Source: Actinomycetes bacterium
GTDB lineage: Bacteria; Actinomycetota; Acidimicrobiia; Acidimicrobiales; RAAP-2
Direction of reading: 5' to 3'
NCBI GenBank assembly: GCA_021849765.1
Contig: JAJZSM010000019.1
Location: forward strand, 1 to 12,496
Length of the DNA: 12,496 nt
A program made the position numbers and the translations under genes. The notes beneath the pieces were generated by a model. That model was not told the origin of the DNA. It saw only the letters and a list, made by a program, of their open reading frames with translations, and ran no database searches. Below, piece after piece: positions 6,529 to 12,496 of this stretch. Position 1 is the stretch's first letter. Each line of letters begins with the position of its first letter.

Positions 6529-7553
6529 CCACGAGCACTCCTCTTGCAATCACGAGCCGTCGCCACCGGGTGGCCCAGACCATCGCGCGTACGCGCGAAC
6601 TGGCCATCGTCGTCATCATCCTCGTCGTCTTTTTCGCCACGTCGATGAAGACGTCGGGCTTCGCGAACCTCACGTCAATCCAACAGATCTTGACCAACGC
6701 GTCGCTGCTGCTGCTGCTCGCGGTCGGCGAGACGGCCGTCATCGTCACGCGAAACGTCGACCTGTCAGTCGGATCGACCCTGGGCATGTCGGCGTTCTTG
6801 GTGGGGGACCTTTACACCCACGTCCCGAACGCCTCGATCTGGCTCGCTTTCGGCGTCGGCGTCGGCGTCGGCGTGGTCGCAGGGCTGCTCATCGGCATCA
6901 TCGTCGCATTCGCCAAGGTGCCCAGCCTCGTCGTGTCGCTCGCCGCCCTCTACATCATCCGCGGCGTGCTCAACACCATCGGACTGGGAATCCAGATCGA
7001 ACCGTCGGCGATCCCGATGTCGCTCCAGAAGATTGGCTTCGAGACGGTGGCGGGCGTGCCGTGGATCTTCGTCATCGCAATGGGCATCGCCATCATCGCC
7101 GCCTACGCGATGCGAACGTTCCGTTCGAGTCGCGAGCTCTACGCGATCGGGTCGAACCCGGACGCCGCGCGCCTCGCCGGCGTGCCCGTCGCGCGACGGG
7201 TTCTCAGCGCGTTCGTCCTCAGTGGTGCTCTCGCCGGGCTGGGTGGCGTGTTGTTCCTGTCGGAGTTCGCCACCGTCAACGCGACCGCCGGAACGGGCTA
7301 CGAGTTGCTGGTGGTCGCCTCGTGCGTGATCGGTGGCGTGGCGATCTTCGGGGGAAGCGGCACGGCAATCGGCGCCGCCTTCGGCGCGATCCTGCTCCAG
7401 GTGATCAACCAGTCGCTCGTGGTGGTCAACGTGTCACCGTTCTGGGATCAAGCTCTCGCGGGGGCCCTCATCCTCATCACTATCGCCTTCGACCGCATCG
7501 TGAGCAACCGCGCGGCGCTGGCCCTTCGACTCAAGGGAGTGAGCAATGGCTGA
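6525..7553 (+). CDS. rhaP: Sugar ABC transporter permease, ribose/rhamnose type (first of two)
   Basis: This 342-residue, strongly hydrophobic protein belongs to the RbsC-like permease family. Membrane segments are evident at about 26-42, 57-76, 105-128, 133-152, 179-197, 226-247, 262-290 and 308-324. Family motifs include TRNVDLSVGS (75-84), KVPSLVVSLAALYIIRG (131-147) and the cytoplasmic ATPase-contact loop ELYAIGSNPDAARLAGV (204-220). The start is GTG 6525, overlapping the ATPase stop as GTGA, with AGGGG at 6515-6519 as ribosome-binding site; the frame stays open further upstream, but only inside the ATPase gene. Its 3' end overlaps the second permease by eight bases, so the three genes are translationally coupled. 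It would form the membrane channel with RhaQ. A GVGVGVGV run in a membrane helix is encoded by a tandem 6-base repeat. Confidence 0.9.
   Translation: MTTSTPLAITSRRHRVAQTIARTRELAIVVIILVVFFATSMKTSGFANLTSIQQILTNASLLLLLAVGETAVIVTRNVDLSVGSTLGMSAFLVGDLYTHVPNASIWLAFGVGVGVGVVAGLLIGIIVAFAKVPSLVVSLAALYIIRGVLNTIGLGIQIEPSAIPMSLQKIGFETVAGVPWIFVIAMGIAIIAAYAMRTFRSSRELYAIGSNPDAARLAGVPVARRVLSAFVLSGALAGLGGVLFLSEFATVNATAGTGYELLVVASCVIGGVAIFGGSGTAIGAAFGAILLQVINQSLVVVNVSPFWDQALAGALILITIAFDRIVSNRAALALRLKGVSNG
6852..6875 (+). repeat. Short tandem repeat, four 6-base units, inside rhaP
   Basis: GGCGTC is repeated three times, followed by a fourth copy with one change (GGCGTG), encoding alternating Gly-Val in a transmembrane helix. 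The unit is two codons, so gain or loss of one copy would keep the frame and only change helix length. It is probably just codon bias acting on a Gly/Val-rich helix. Confidence 0.6.
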
Positions 7554-8613
7554 GGTCGCCACCGAACTGGTCTCGGACCCGGGCCACGCCGCCACGACGT
7601 CGTCGCGACGGTCGTGGCGTTCGCTCGCGCGTTGGGAACTAGCCCTCGTCGTGCTTCTGGGGTACTCGCTGTACTACGGCGCCACCACGACCACCAACTT
7701 CTTCTCGCGAGACACGGTGTTCTTCGCCGGAATCAACTTCGGACTCATCGCGATCATGGCCCTGCCCGAGACGTTCATCATCATGACCGGTGAGATCGAC
7801 CTCTCGGTGGCGGCGATGCTCGGCCTCGCGAGCTCGGCCTACGGCTACCTCTACATGCACCACGTTCCGGTGGTCGTAGCGGTGCTGATCGTGCTCGTGG
7901 TAGGCGCCGCGGGCGGTGCCCTCAACGGGTACCTGGTCACCGCGGTGGGCCTGCCGTCGATCGCGGTGACCATCGGGACCCTGACGATGTTCCGAGGGAT
8001 CGCCGAGGTGATCTTGGGAACCAACGAGGTCTCAAACTTCAACGGTCCCTGGACCGGTATCGGAACGAACTCCATCCCCGGGACGCCGTTCTCCTACACC
8101 TTCGGGATCTTCATCGTGCTCGCCATTGTCGCGACGGTCGTCTTGCACTTCACGACGACCGGCCGCTCGATCGTCTCGATTGGACTGCAGCAAGAAGCGG
8201 CGTTCTTCTCGGGCGTCCGGGTCAAGCGGATCAAGTTCCTGCTCTATACGGTCTCGGGGCTCATCTGTTCATTCACGGGCCTGCTCTACACGTACCAGAC
8301 GAACACGGCGCGCTACGACGCGGCCCTGGGCATGGAACTCAACGTCGTGGCGATCGTGCTGTTTGGCGGAATCTCAATCTTCGGGGGCAAGGGCACGATG
8401 CCCGGTGTCATCCTCTCGGTGATCGCCGTGGGGACCTTCGATCAGGTGCTGACGATCAAGAACGTCTCGTCCCAGTCCCAGAGCGTGGTCTTTGGTGTCT
8501 TGTTGCTCGCGAGCGTGCTGCTGCCGAACTCGGCCCGGGGATACCGCGCGTTGCGCGCGCGGGCCGCCCGGCGTCGCTCGGTGATGACCGGATCTAACAG
8601 CAGACCCTCGTGA
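7546..8613 (+). CDS. rhaQ: Sugar ABC transporter permease, ribose/rhamnose type (second of two)
   Basis: The 355-residue permease is a paralogue of the preceding gene, with the same fold markers: TGEIDLSVAAMLGL (81-94, matching the DLSVGS region of RhaP), VGLPSIAVTIGTLTMFRG (134-151), the ATPase-contact loop ...SIGLQQEAAFFSGVRV (211-226) and GGISIFGGKGT (274-284). A hydrophilic N-terminal tail of about 30 residues precedes the first membrane segment, and an Arg-rich tail (331-344) ends the protein in the cytoplasm. ATG 7546 lies inside the end of rhaP (8-base overlap) with AAGGGAG at 7533-7539. Rhizobial rhamnose importers likewise use two different permeases, RhaP and RhaQ. The related AI-2 importer LsrCD has the same architecture, but neighbouring genes point to rhamnose. 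Confidence 0.9.
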   Translation: MAEVATELVSDPGHAATTSSRRSWRSLARWELALVVLLGYSLYYGATTTTNFFSRDTVFFAGINFGLIAIMALPETFIIMTGEIDLSVAAMLGLASSAYGYLYMHHVPVVVAVLIVLVVGAAGGALNGYLVTAVGLPSIAVTIGTLTMFRGIAEVILGTNEVSNFNGPWTGIGTNSIPGTPFSYTFGIFIVLAIVATVVLHFTTTGRSIVSIGLQQEAAFFSGVRVKRIKFLLYTVSGLICSFTGLLYTYQTNTARYDAALGMELNVVAIVLFGGISIFGGKGTMPGVILSVIAVGTFDQVLTIKNVSSQSQSVVFGVLLLASVLLPNSARGYRALRARAARRRSVMTGSNSRPS

Positions 8614-8636
8614 TCAGGGCCTTCTTACGCGCCATT

Positions 8637-8687
8637 TTGTCACATTCTGATGCACAACTTGTGACATTCTGTGATAATTTCTGTGAA
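8637..8687. promoter_or_regulatory. Putative operator array upstream of rhaS
   Basis: Half-sites begin at 8638 (TGTCA), 8648 (weak, TGATG), 8660 (TGTGA), 8670 (TGTGA) and 8682 (TGTGA): intervals of 10, 12, 10 and 12, averaging 11 bases. Within this, TTGTCACATTCTG (8637-8649) and TTGTGACATTCTG (8659-8671) form a direct repeat with 12 of 13 bases identical, 22 bases apart, exactly two helical turns. The stretch is AT-rich against its surroundings. It resembles the arrays at 4880-4914 and 1154-1169 and is inferred to bind the same DeoR-type regulator. Confidence 0.55.
8670..8678 (+). promoter_or_regulatory. Extended -10 element for rhaS
   Basis: TGTGATAAT (TGn plus GATAAT) is identical to the element in front of rhaT. 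Transcription would start near 8685, leaving a leader of about 70 bases. There is no good -35 match at 17 bases. It gives the binding-protein gene a start of its own, although it also lies downstream of rhaT-P-Q. Confidence 0.4.
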
Positions 8688-8756
8688 GCATCGACCGTCG
8701 GGAGATCGTTTCGACGCTGCGCAGTTCCAACAACCACAAAAGATGTAAGGGGGAAC

Positions 8757-9827
8757 ATGAAGTTCGGTTCAAGTAAGCGGGGGACATCGCAGCGACTCAT
8801 CGTCGCGGCCTCGATCCTCAGTCTCGTCGGTGGGCTGGCCAGCGTGCCGGCAGGTGCGTCGGGAAAGATCGCGGCCAAGGGCGTCGTGTACATCATTCCC
8901 AAGGACACAACGAATCCGTACGAGGTGATTGCGGACAATGGGGTGAAGGCCGCACTGGCGACCCAGGGTTGGACAGGCGTGGTCAACTCAGGGACCGTCG
9001 ACACCGCCGCAGCCCAGGAGCCGGCGATCCAGGCGGCGATCGCCGCCAAGGCCAAGGCGATCGTGATTGCAGCGAACGACCCGTCCGCACTGTGCCCGAC
9101 GCTGGCCAAGGCGTACGCCGCGGGCATCAAGATCGTCGGGTTCGACTCGGACAACTACTGCGCGCACAACCTCTTCATCAATCAGGCCAATACGGCGACC
9201 ATCGGTGCGTCCGAAGTCTCATTGCTCGCCCGTGAGATCCACCAGAAGGGCCAGATTGCGATTCTGTCAGCCGCGGCCACCGCGACGAACCAGAACGCGT
9301 GGATCCAATACATGAAGGTGGAGCTGAAGAAGTTCCCGAAGATGAAGCTCGTCTCGACGGTGTACGGCAACGACGACCCGACGACCGCACTGACGGTACT
9401 GCAGGGATTGCTCGCCAAGTACCCGAAGCTCGCCGGTATCATCTCGCCGACCACGGTGGGAATTTCGACGGCCGCCCAGTACCTGTCGACCCACTCCCAG
9501 TACAAGCACATCATTCTGACGGGACTCGGACTGCCGTCCCAGATGAAGCCCTACACCGGTGACGCGAACGTGAAGGCCTTCGAACTCTGGAACCCCTACG
9601 ACCTCGGCTACCTCGCGGGCTTCGCGGCCATGGACCTCGCGTCGGGCGTCGTGGTGAACAAGGTCGGCCAGTCGTTCCGGATTCCGGTCAAGGCCAAGCA
9701 GCTCACCGAGGCGAAGTCGTGGAAGATCACCGGGCCGACCAAGGGCTCGACGGACCCGTCGAACATGGTCACGCTTGGTGCGCCGTACGTCTTCACCAAG
9801 GCGAACGTCGGCAAGTTCAACTTCTAG
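8757..9827 (+). CDS. rhaS: Sugar ABC transporter substrate-binding protein (L-rhamnose-binding)
   Basis: The 356-residue exported protein belongs to the periplasmic-binding protein 4 (ribose/LacI-like) family. An N-terminal Sec signal has basic residues (KRGTSQR), a hydrophobic core (14-30) and a probable cleavage site AGA|S after residue 34. The mature domain begins VVYIIPKDTTNPY (43-55), the usual first strand and sugar-contact loop, followed by EPAIQAAIAAKAKAIVIAANDPSAL (88-112), GIKIVGFDSD (123-132) and a C-terminal lobe with KAFELWNPYDLGYLAG (273-288). ATG 8757 is chosen because AAGGGGGAA directly precedes it and the signal peptide starts there; the frame is open back to 8610 but only across the regulatory gap. 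There is no lipobox cysteine, unusual for a monoderm binding protein. Two cysteines (113, 135) could form a disulfide. Rhamnose as ligand is inferred from neighbours. The name follows Rhizobium usage, not the E. coli activator RhaS. Confidence 0.88.
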   Translation: MKFGSSKRGTSQRLIVAASILSLVGGLASVPAGASGKIAAKGVVYIIPKDTTNPYEVIADNGVKAALATQGWTGVVNSGTVDTAAAQEPAIQAAIAAKAKAIVIAANDPSALCPTLAKAYAAGIKIVGFDSDNYCAHNLFINQANTATIGASEVSLLAREIHQKGQIAILSAAATATNQNAWIQYMKVELKKFPKMKLVSTVYGNDDPTTALTVLQGLLAKYPKLAGIISPTTVGISTAAQYLSTHSQYKHIILTGLGLPSQMKPYTGDANVKAFELWNPYDLGYLAGFAAMDLASGVVVNKVGQSFRIPVKAKQLTEAKSWKITGPTKGSTDPSNMVTLGAPYVFTKANVGKFNF

Positions 9828-9848
9828 GAATCGGTCCCTCCCTGACCG

Positions 9849-9887
9849 CGTGCTGCGGGGTGGCTCGTATCAGCGCCCCGCAGCACG
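9849..9887 (+). promoter_or_regulatory. Strong hairpin between rhaS and rhaU (attenuator or mRNA stabiliser)
   Basis: CGTGCTGCGGGG (9849-9860) and CCCCGCAGCACG (9876-9887) are a perfect 12-base inverted repeat with a 15-base loop, starting about 20 bases after the rhaS stop. No T-run follows (next bases ACTAATTCG), so it is not a textbook intrinsic terminator. Hairpins directly after binding-protein genes often protect the upstream message and give the binding protein higher expression than downstream genes; that role is inferred here. Confidence 0.6.
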
Positions 9888-9912
9888 ACTAATTCGATGA
9901 ACTGGAGTGACG

Positions 9913-10230
9913 GTGGAACGAGTCTGTTTCGAATTGCACATTCGGCCCGAACAACTCGATGAGTACGTGTCGCGACACGAAAACGTCTGGCCCGAGATGC
10001 GCGACGCGCTCAGCGATGCCGGCTGGCGCAACTACTCGTTGTTCGTTAAGCCCGATGGGACCCTGATCGGTTACCTGGAGACCGATGACTTCGCCGCCGC
10101 ACAGGCGGCGATGGCCGGGACCGACGTCAACGCCAGGTGGCAGGCTTCGATGTCCGCATTCTTCACCGACATCGACGCTGCACCAGATGAGAGCATTCGA
10201 CCGCTACGTGAGATATTTCACCTCGACTGA
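9913..10230 (+). CDS. rhaU: L-rhamnose mutarotase
   Basis: The 105-residue protein is a full-length member of the RhaM/RhaU family, which interconverts alpha and beta anomers of L-rhamnose so that import and isomerisation are not limited by slow spontaneous mutarotation. The key motif EYVSRHENVWPEM contains Tyr18 and His22, the positions of the catalytic residues in the E. coli enzyme; NYSLF, the ARW-containing strand (TDVNARWQASM) and the C-terminal EIFHLD are also typical. GTG 9913 is preferred over GTG 9907: GGAG at 9904-9907 is correctly spaced for 9913, and this start gives the same Tyr/His numbering as E. coli. It follows rhaS by 85 bases, including the hairpin, and precedes rhaI by 17 bases, so it probably shares a transcript with rhaI and rhaD. 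Confidence 0.93.
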   Translation: MERVCFELHIRPEQLDEYVSRHENVWPEMRDALSDAGWRNYSLFVKPDGTLIGYLETDDFAAAQAAMAGTDVNARWQASMSAFFTDIDAAPDESIRPLREIFHLD

Positions 10231-10247
10231 GGAGTGCAAGGAAAGCT

Positions 10248-11414
10248 ATGAGTGAACAACTAGACGTCAAGAGCGAAATCCGCCAGCTCAGGATCGAGAC
10301 GCCGTCGTGGGCTTACGGGAACTCGGGAACCCGGTTCAAGGTCTTCACACAACCAGGCGTGGCGCGCAACCCGTGGGAGAAACTCGAGGACGCGGCCCAG
10401 GTGCATCGTTTCACGGGCGTAGCGCCCTCGGTCGCACTGCACATCCCGTGGGACCGCGTTGACGACTACGCGGACCTGCAGTTGACCGCCAAGCAGTTAG
10501 GACTTTCCATCGGCGCGATTAACCCCAACGTTTTCCAGGAGGAGGAGTACCGGCTGGGCAGCGTGTGCAACCCCGATCCGGCGGTGCGTCGCAAAGCCAC
10601 CGAACATCTGCTCGAGTGCGTAGACGTCGCGGTCCAGACGGATTCGACGATTCTCTCGCTCTGGTTCGCCGACGGCACGAACTATCCCGGACAGGACGAC
10701 AGCCGCGCTCGACAGGACCGACTCGCTGACGCCCTGCGCCAGGTGTACGACGCGATGCCAGCGACCATGCGGATGCTGGTGGAGTACAAGCTGTTCGAGC
10801 CGTCCTTTTACACCATGGACATCCCCGACTGGGGAACGTCGCTGGTGCACTGCCTGGCCCTCGGTGACCGGGCCCACGTGCTCGTCGACACGGGTCATCA
10901 CGCACCGGGCACCAACATCGAGTTCATCGTGGCGGGGCTGCTACGGATCAGTCGACTGGGCGGCTTCCACTTCAACAGCCGGTTCTACGCCGACGACGAC
11001 CTCATGGTCGGCGCGGCGGACCCCTTCCAACTGTTTCGAATCATGAACGAGATCGTCGCCTTCGGCGCCCACCGCGAGACGTCGTCGGTCGCTTTCATGC
11101 TCGATCAGTGCCACAACATCGAGGCGAAGATCCCCGGGCAGATCCGTTCGGTTATGAACGTGCAAGAGGCTGCGGCCAAGGCGTTGCTCGTGGACCGCGA
11201 AGCGCTGGCTCGCGCCCAGGCCGACGGTGACGTACTCGCCGCGCACGGCGTGCTGATGGACGCGTACAACACCGACGTCCGCCCGCTCCTCGCAGAAGTC
11301 CGCCAGGACATGGGGCTCGACCCCGACCCGATTGGAGCGTATTTGCGATCGGGATACCAGCAACGTATCGAGTCAGAGCGCCTCTCGGGCGCCGGCGCCG
11401 GATGGGGTGCGTGA
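10248..11414 (+). CDS. rhaI: L-rhamnose isomerase, RhaI (Pseudomonas stutzeri) type
   Basis: The 388-residue TIM-barrel isomerase converts L-rhamnose to L-rhamnulose using two divalent metal ions. Metal ligands are recognisable: Glu179 and Lys181 (LVEYKLF), Asp214 and His217 (LVDTGHH), His241 (GGFHFNSR), Asp249 and Asp251 (FYADDDLM), and Asp286 with His289 (MLDQCHN). From memory of the P. stutzeri enzyme (Glu219, Asp254, His257, His281, Asp289, Asp291), most align at a constant offset of 40; Asp286 is one residue off the remembered Asp327. This is the RhaI family, distinct from E. coli RhaA. ATG 10248 is preceded by AAGGAAAG at 10238-10245. The stop shares its last base with the next ATG (TGATG), so the aldolase is translationally coupled. 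The enzyme is somewhat shorter than the Pseudomonas enzyme, with no active-site segment missing. Confidence 0.93.
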   Translation: MSEQLDVKSEIRQLRIETPSWAYGNSGTRFKVFTQPGVARNPWEKLEDAAQVHRFTGVAPSVALHIPWDRVDDYADLQLTAKQLGLSIGAINPNVFQEEEYRLGSVCNPDPAVRRKATEHLLECVDVAVQTDSTILSLWFADGTNYPGQDDSRARQDRLADALRQVYDAMPATMRMLVEYKLFEPSFYTMDIPDWGTSLVHCLALGDRAHVLVDTGHHAPGTNIEFIVAGLLRISRLGGFHFNSRFYADDDLMVGAADPFQLFRIMNEIVAFGAHRETSSVAFMLDQCHNIEAKIPGQIRSVMNVQEAAAKALLVDREALARAQADGDVLAAHGVLMDAYNTDVRPLLAEVRQDMGLDPDPIGAYLRSGYQQRIESERLSGAGAGWGA

Positions 11415-12496
11415 TGCAGGCCGCGAAAACCCGCACCGTCGTGTCGGATCTGATCGAGCGCTCGCACCGGCTTGGGGCTGATCCTCGAAATACCAACTAC
11501 GCGGGCGGCAACACGTCAGCGAAGTCCACGATCGTCGACCCGGCCAGCGGTGATGATGTCGAGGTGATGTGGGTCAAGGGCTCCGGCGGCGACCTCGGCA
11601 CGCTCAGCGAATCGGGCCTCGCGGTACTGCGGCTCGACCGGTTGCGTCGACTGGCGGCGGTCTACCCCGGCGTCGAACGCGAGGATGAGATGGTCGCCGC
11701 ATTCGACTTCTGTCTCCACGGCCGCGGTGGCGCGGCACCCTCGATCGACACCGCGATGCACGGACTCGTCGAGTGTGCGAACGTCGACCACCTGCACCCC
11801 GACGCGGGAATCGCGCTCGCGACGTCGCTCGACGGCGAGCGTCTGACGCGCGAATGCTTCGGCGACGCCGTCGTGTGGGTTCCGTGGCGGCGACCGGGCT
11901 TCCAGCTCGGGCTAGACATCGCGGCCATCCAGGCCGCCAACCCACGGGCCATCGGTTGCGTGCTCGGCGGGCACGGGATCACCGCGTGGGGTGACACGAG
12001 TCACGAGTGCGAGGAGCGTTCACTGCACATCATCCGCACCGCTGAGGCGTTCCTCGCCGAGCGAGGACGGCCCGACGCCTTCGGCGACGTCGTCCCGGCG
12101 TGGGCGCCACTGCCAGCCGAGCAGCGCTACCGTCGCGCGGCCGAGCTCTTCCCGCTCCTTCGCGGCCTCGCCAGCACCGACGTACGCCAAGTCGGTCACT
12201 ACACCGACGATGACGTCGTGTTGGACTTCGTCTCGCGCGAGCGGCTCGTTGAGCTGGCGATGCGCGGAACGTCGTGTCCCGATCACTTCTTGCGTACGAA
12301 GGTGCGCCCATTGATCGTCGACCTACCCGGCGACGCCCCCCTCGAGGAGCTCGAACTACGGATTCGACAGCTTCACGACGAATACCGTGACGAGTACCGC
12401 GCCTACTACGAGCGTTACGCAACGCCGGAGTCACCCGCAATCCGGGGTGCCGATCCGGCAATCGTGCTCGTCCCCGGCGTCGGGATGTTCAGTTTC
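11414..12496 (+). CDS. rhaD: Bifunctional rhamnulose-1-phosphate aldolase / lactaldehyde (short-chain) dehydrogenase, N-terminal 361 codons
   Basis: The frame runs open from ATG 11414 through the window edge, so the 3' end is missing. Residues 1-361 are the class II aldolase part: NYAGGNTSAK (28-37) and KGSGGDLGT (55-63) form the phosphate-binding loops; HLHPDAGIALATS (126-138) and GGHGITAWGD (185-194) supply zinc ligands His126, His128 and His187. The sequence past residue 230 (LRTKVRPLIVD, then a long helical stretch and AIRGADPAIVLVPGVGMFSF) matches the long family in which the aldolase is fused to a C-terminal Rossmann-fold dehydrogenase (RhaE-RhaW type, about 680-700 residues), rather than the short E. 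coli RhaD. The aldolase gives DHAP plus L-lactaldehyde; the dehydrogenase domain, not visible here, would oxidise lactaldehyde to L-lactate, the substrate of LutABC encoded upstream. It overlaps rhaI by one base. Confidence 0.88.
   Translation, partial: MQAAKTRTVVSDLIERSHRLGADPRNTNYAGGNTSAKSTIVDPASGDDVEVMWVKGSGGDLGTLSESGLAVLRLDRLRRLAAVYPGVEREDEMVAAFDFCLHGRGGAAPSIDTAMHGLVECANVDHLHPDAGIALATSLDGERLTRECFGDAVVWVPWRRPGFQLGLDIAAIQAANPRAIGCVLGGHGITAWGDTSHECEERSLHIIRTAEAFLAERGRPDAFGDVVPAWAPLPAEQRYRRAAELFPLLRGLASTDVRQVGHYTDDDVVLDFVSRERLVELAMRGTSCPDHFLRTKVRPLIVDLPGDAPLEELELRIRQLHDEYRDEYRAYYERYATPESPAIRGADPAIVLVPGVGMFSF

Noticed and set aside
5503..6549. Minus-strand open frame of 348 codons
   Set aside because: It is fully antisense to the sugar ABC ATPase with its Walker and signature motifs; the translation is rich in His, Arg and Asp without any recognisable domain.
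8610..8756. Upstream extension of the binding protein to 8610
   Set aside because: It would translate the promoter/operator stretch and bury the signal peptide; the ribosome-binding site and signal sequence both point to ATG 8757.
4996..9827. Importer as an autoinducer-2 (Lsr) uptake system
   Set aside because: LsrACDB has the same architecture, but there is no LsrK, LsrF or LsrG here and the adjoining genes are rhamnose mutarotase, isomerase and aldolase.
1..12496. CRISPR arrays, tRNA or rRNA genes, insertion sequences, phage or defence genes
   Set aside because: No repeat-spacer pattern, tRNA T-loop signature, terminal inverted repeats or transposase/nuclease motifs were seen; nearly every base is accounted for by the sugar-catabolism genes.

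Overview
This is a high-GC bacterial window (GC estimated by eye in the low to mid 60s percent, strong third-position G/C bias, many GTG starts). It is most likely from an actinomycete-type Gram-positive, perhaps Acidimicrobiia. That placement is inferred from base composition, gene style and one probable leaderless start; no marker gene confirms it. Almost the whole window is one accessory sugar-catabolism island for L-rhamnose (6-deoxy-L-mannose).

Layout. At 1-702 lies the 3' end of an ATP-grasp ligase gene that looks unrelated to the rest. A roughly 485-base gap follows with no gene I can support. A DeoR-family regulator (1187-1948, +) comes next; its 3' end overlaps by 14 bases that of a minus-strand lactate-oxidation operon, lutA (4061-4804) and a fused lutB-lutC gene (1935-4064). 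A divergent promoter region (4805-4995) separates lutA from a plus-strand run: sugar ABC ATPase (4996-6528), two permeases (6525-7553 and 7546-8613), a second regulatory gap (8614-8756), the periplasmic-type binding protein (8757-9827), a 12-bp hairpin (9849-9887), rhamnose mutarotase (9913-10230), rhamnose isomerase (10248-11414), and the first 361 codons of a bifunctional rhamnulose-1-phosphate aldolase/dehydrogenase (11414 to the window end).

How the parts fit. L-rhamnose is bound by RhaS and imported by RhaTPQ. RhaU converts anomers and RhaI makes L-rhamnulose. A kinase, not in this window, would make rhamnulose-1-phosphate. The aldolase domain splits this into DHAP and L-lactaldehyde, and the expected C-terminal dehydrogenase domain oxidises lactaldehyde to L-lactate. 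LutA and LutBC then oxidise lactate to pyruvate. The window therefore encodes a nearly complete route from rhamnose to central metabolism that lets the cell use the lactaldehyde half oxidatively.

Regulation. The strongest non-coding signal is a set of TGTGA/TGTCA half-sites repeated roughly every 9-12 bases, close to one helical turn. They occur in front of the regulator gene, in the rhaT/lutA divergent region and in front of rhaS, and nowhere else that I noticed between genes. In the last two places one half-site is part of an identical extended -10 element, TGTGATAAT. I infer that these are the operators of the local DeoR regulator and define one rhamnose-lactate regulon.
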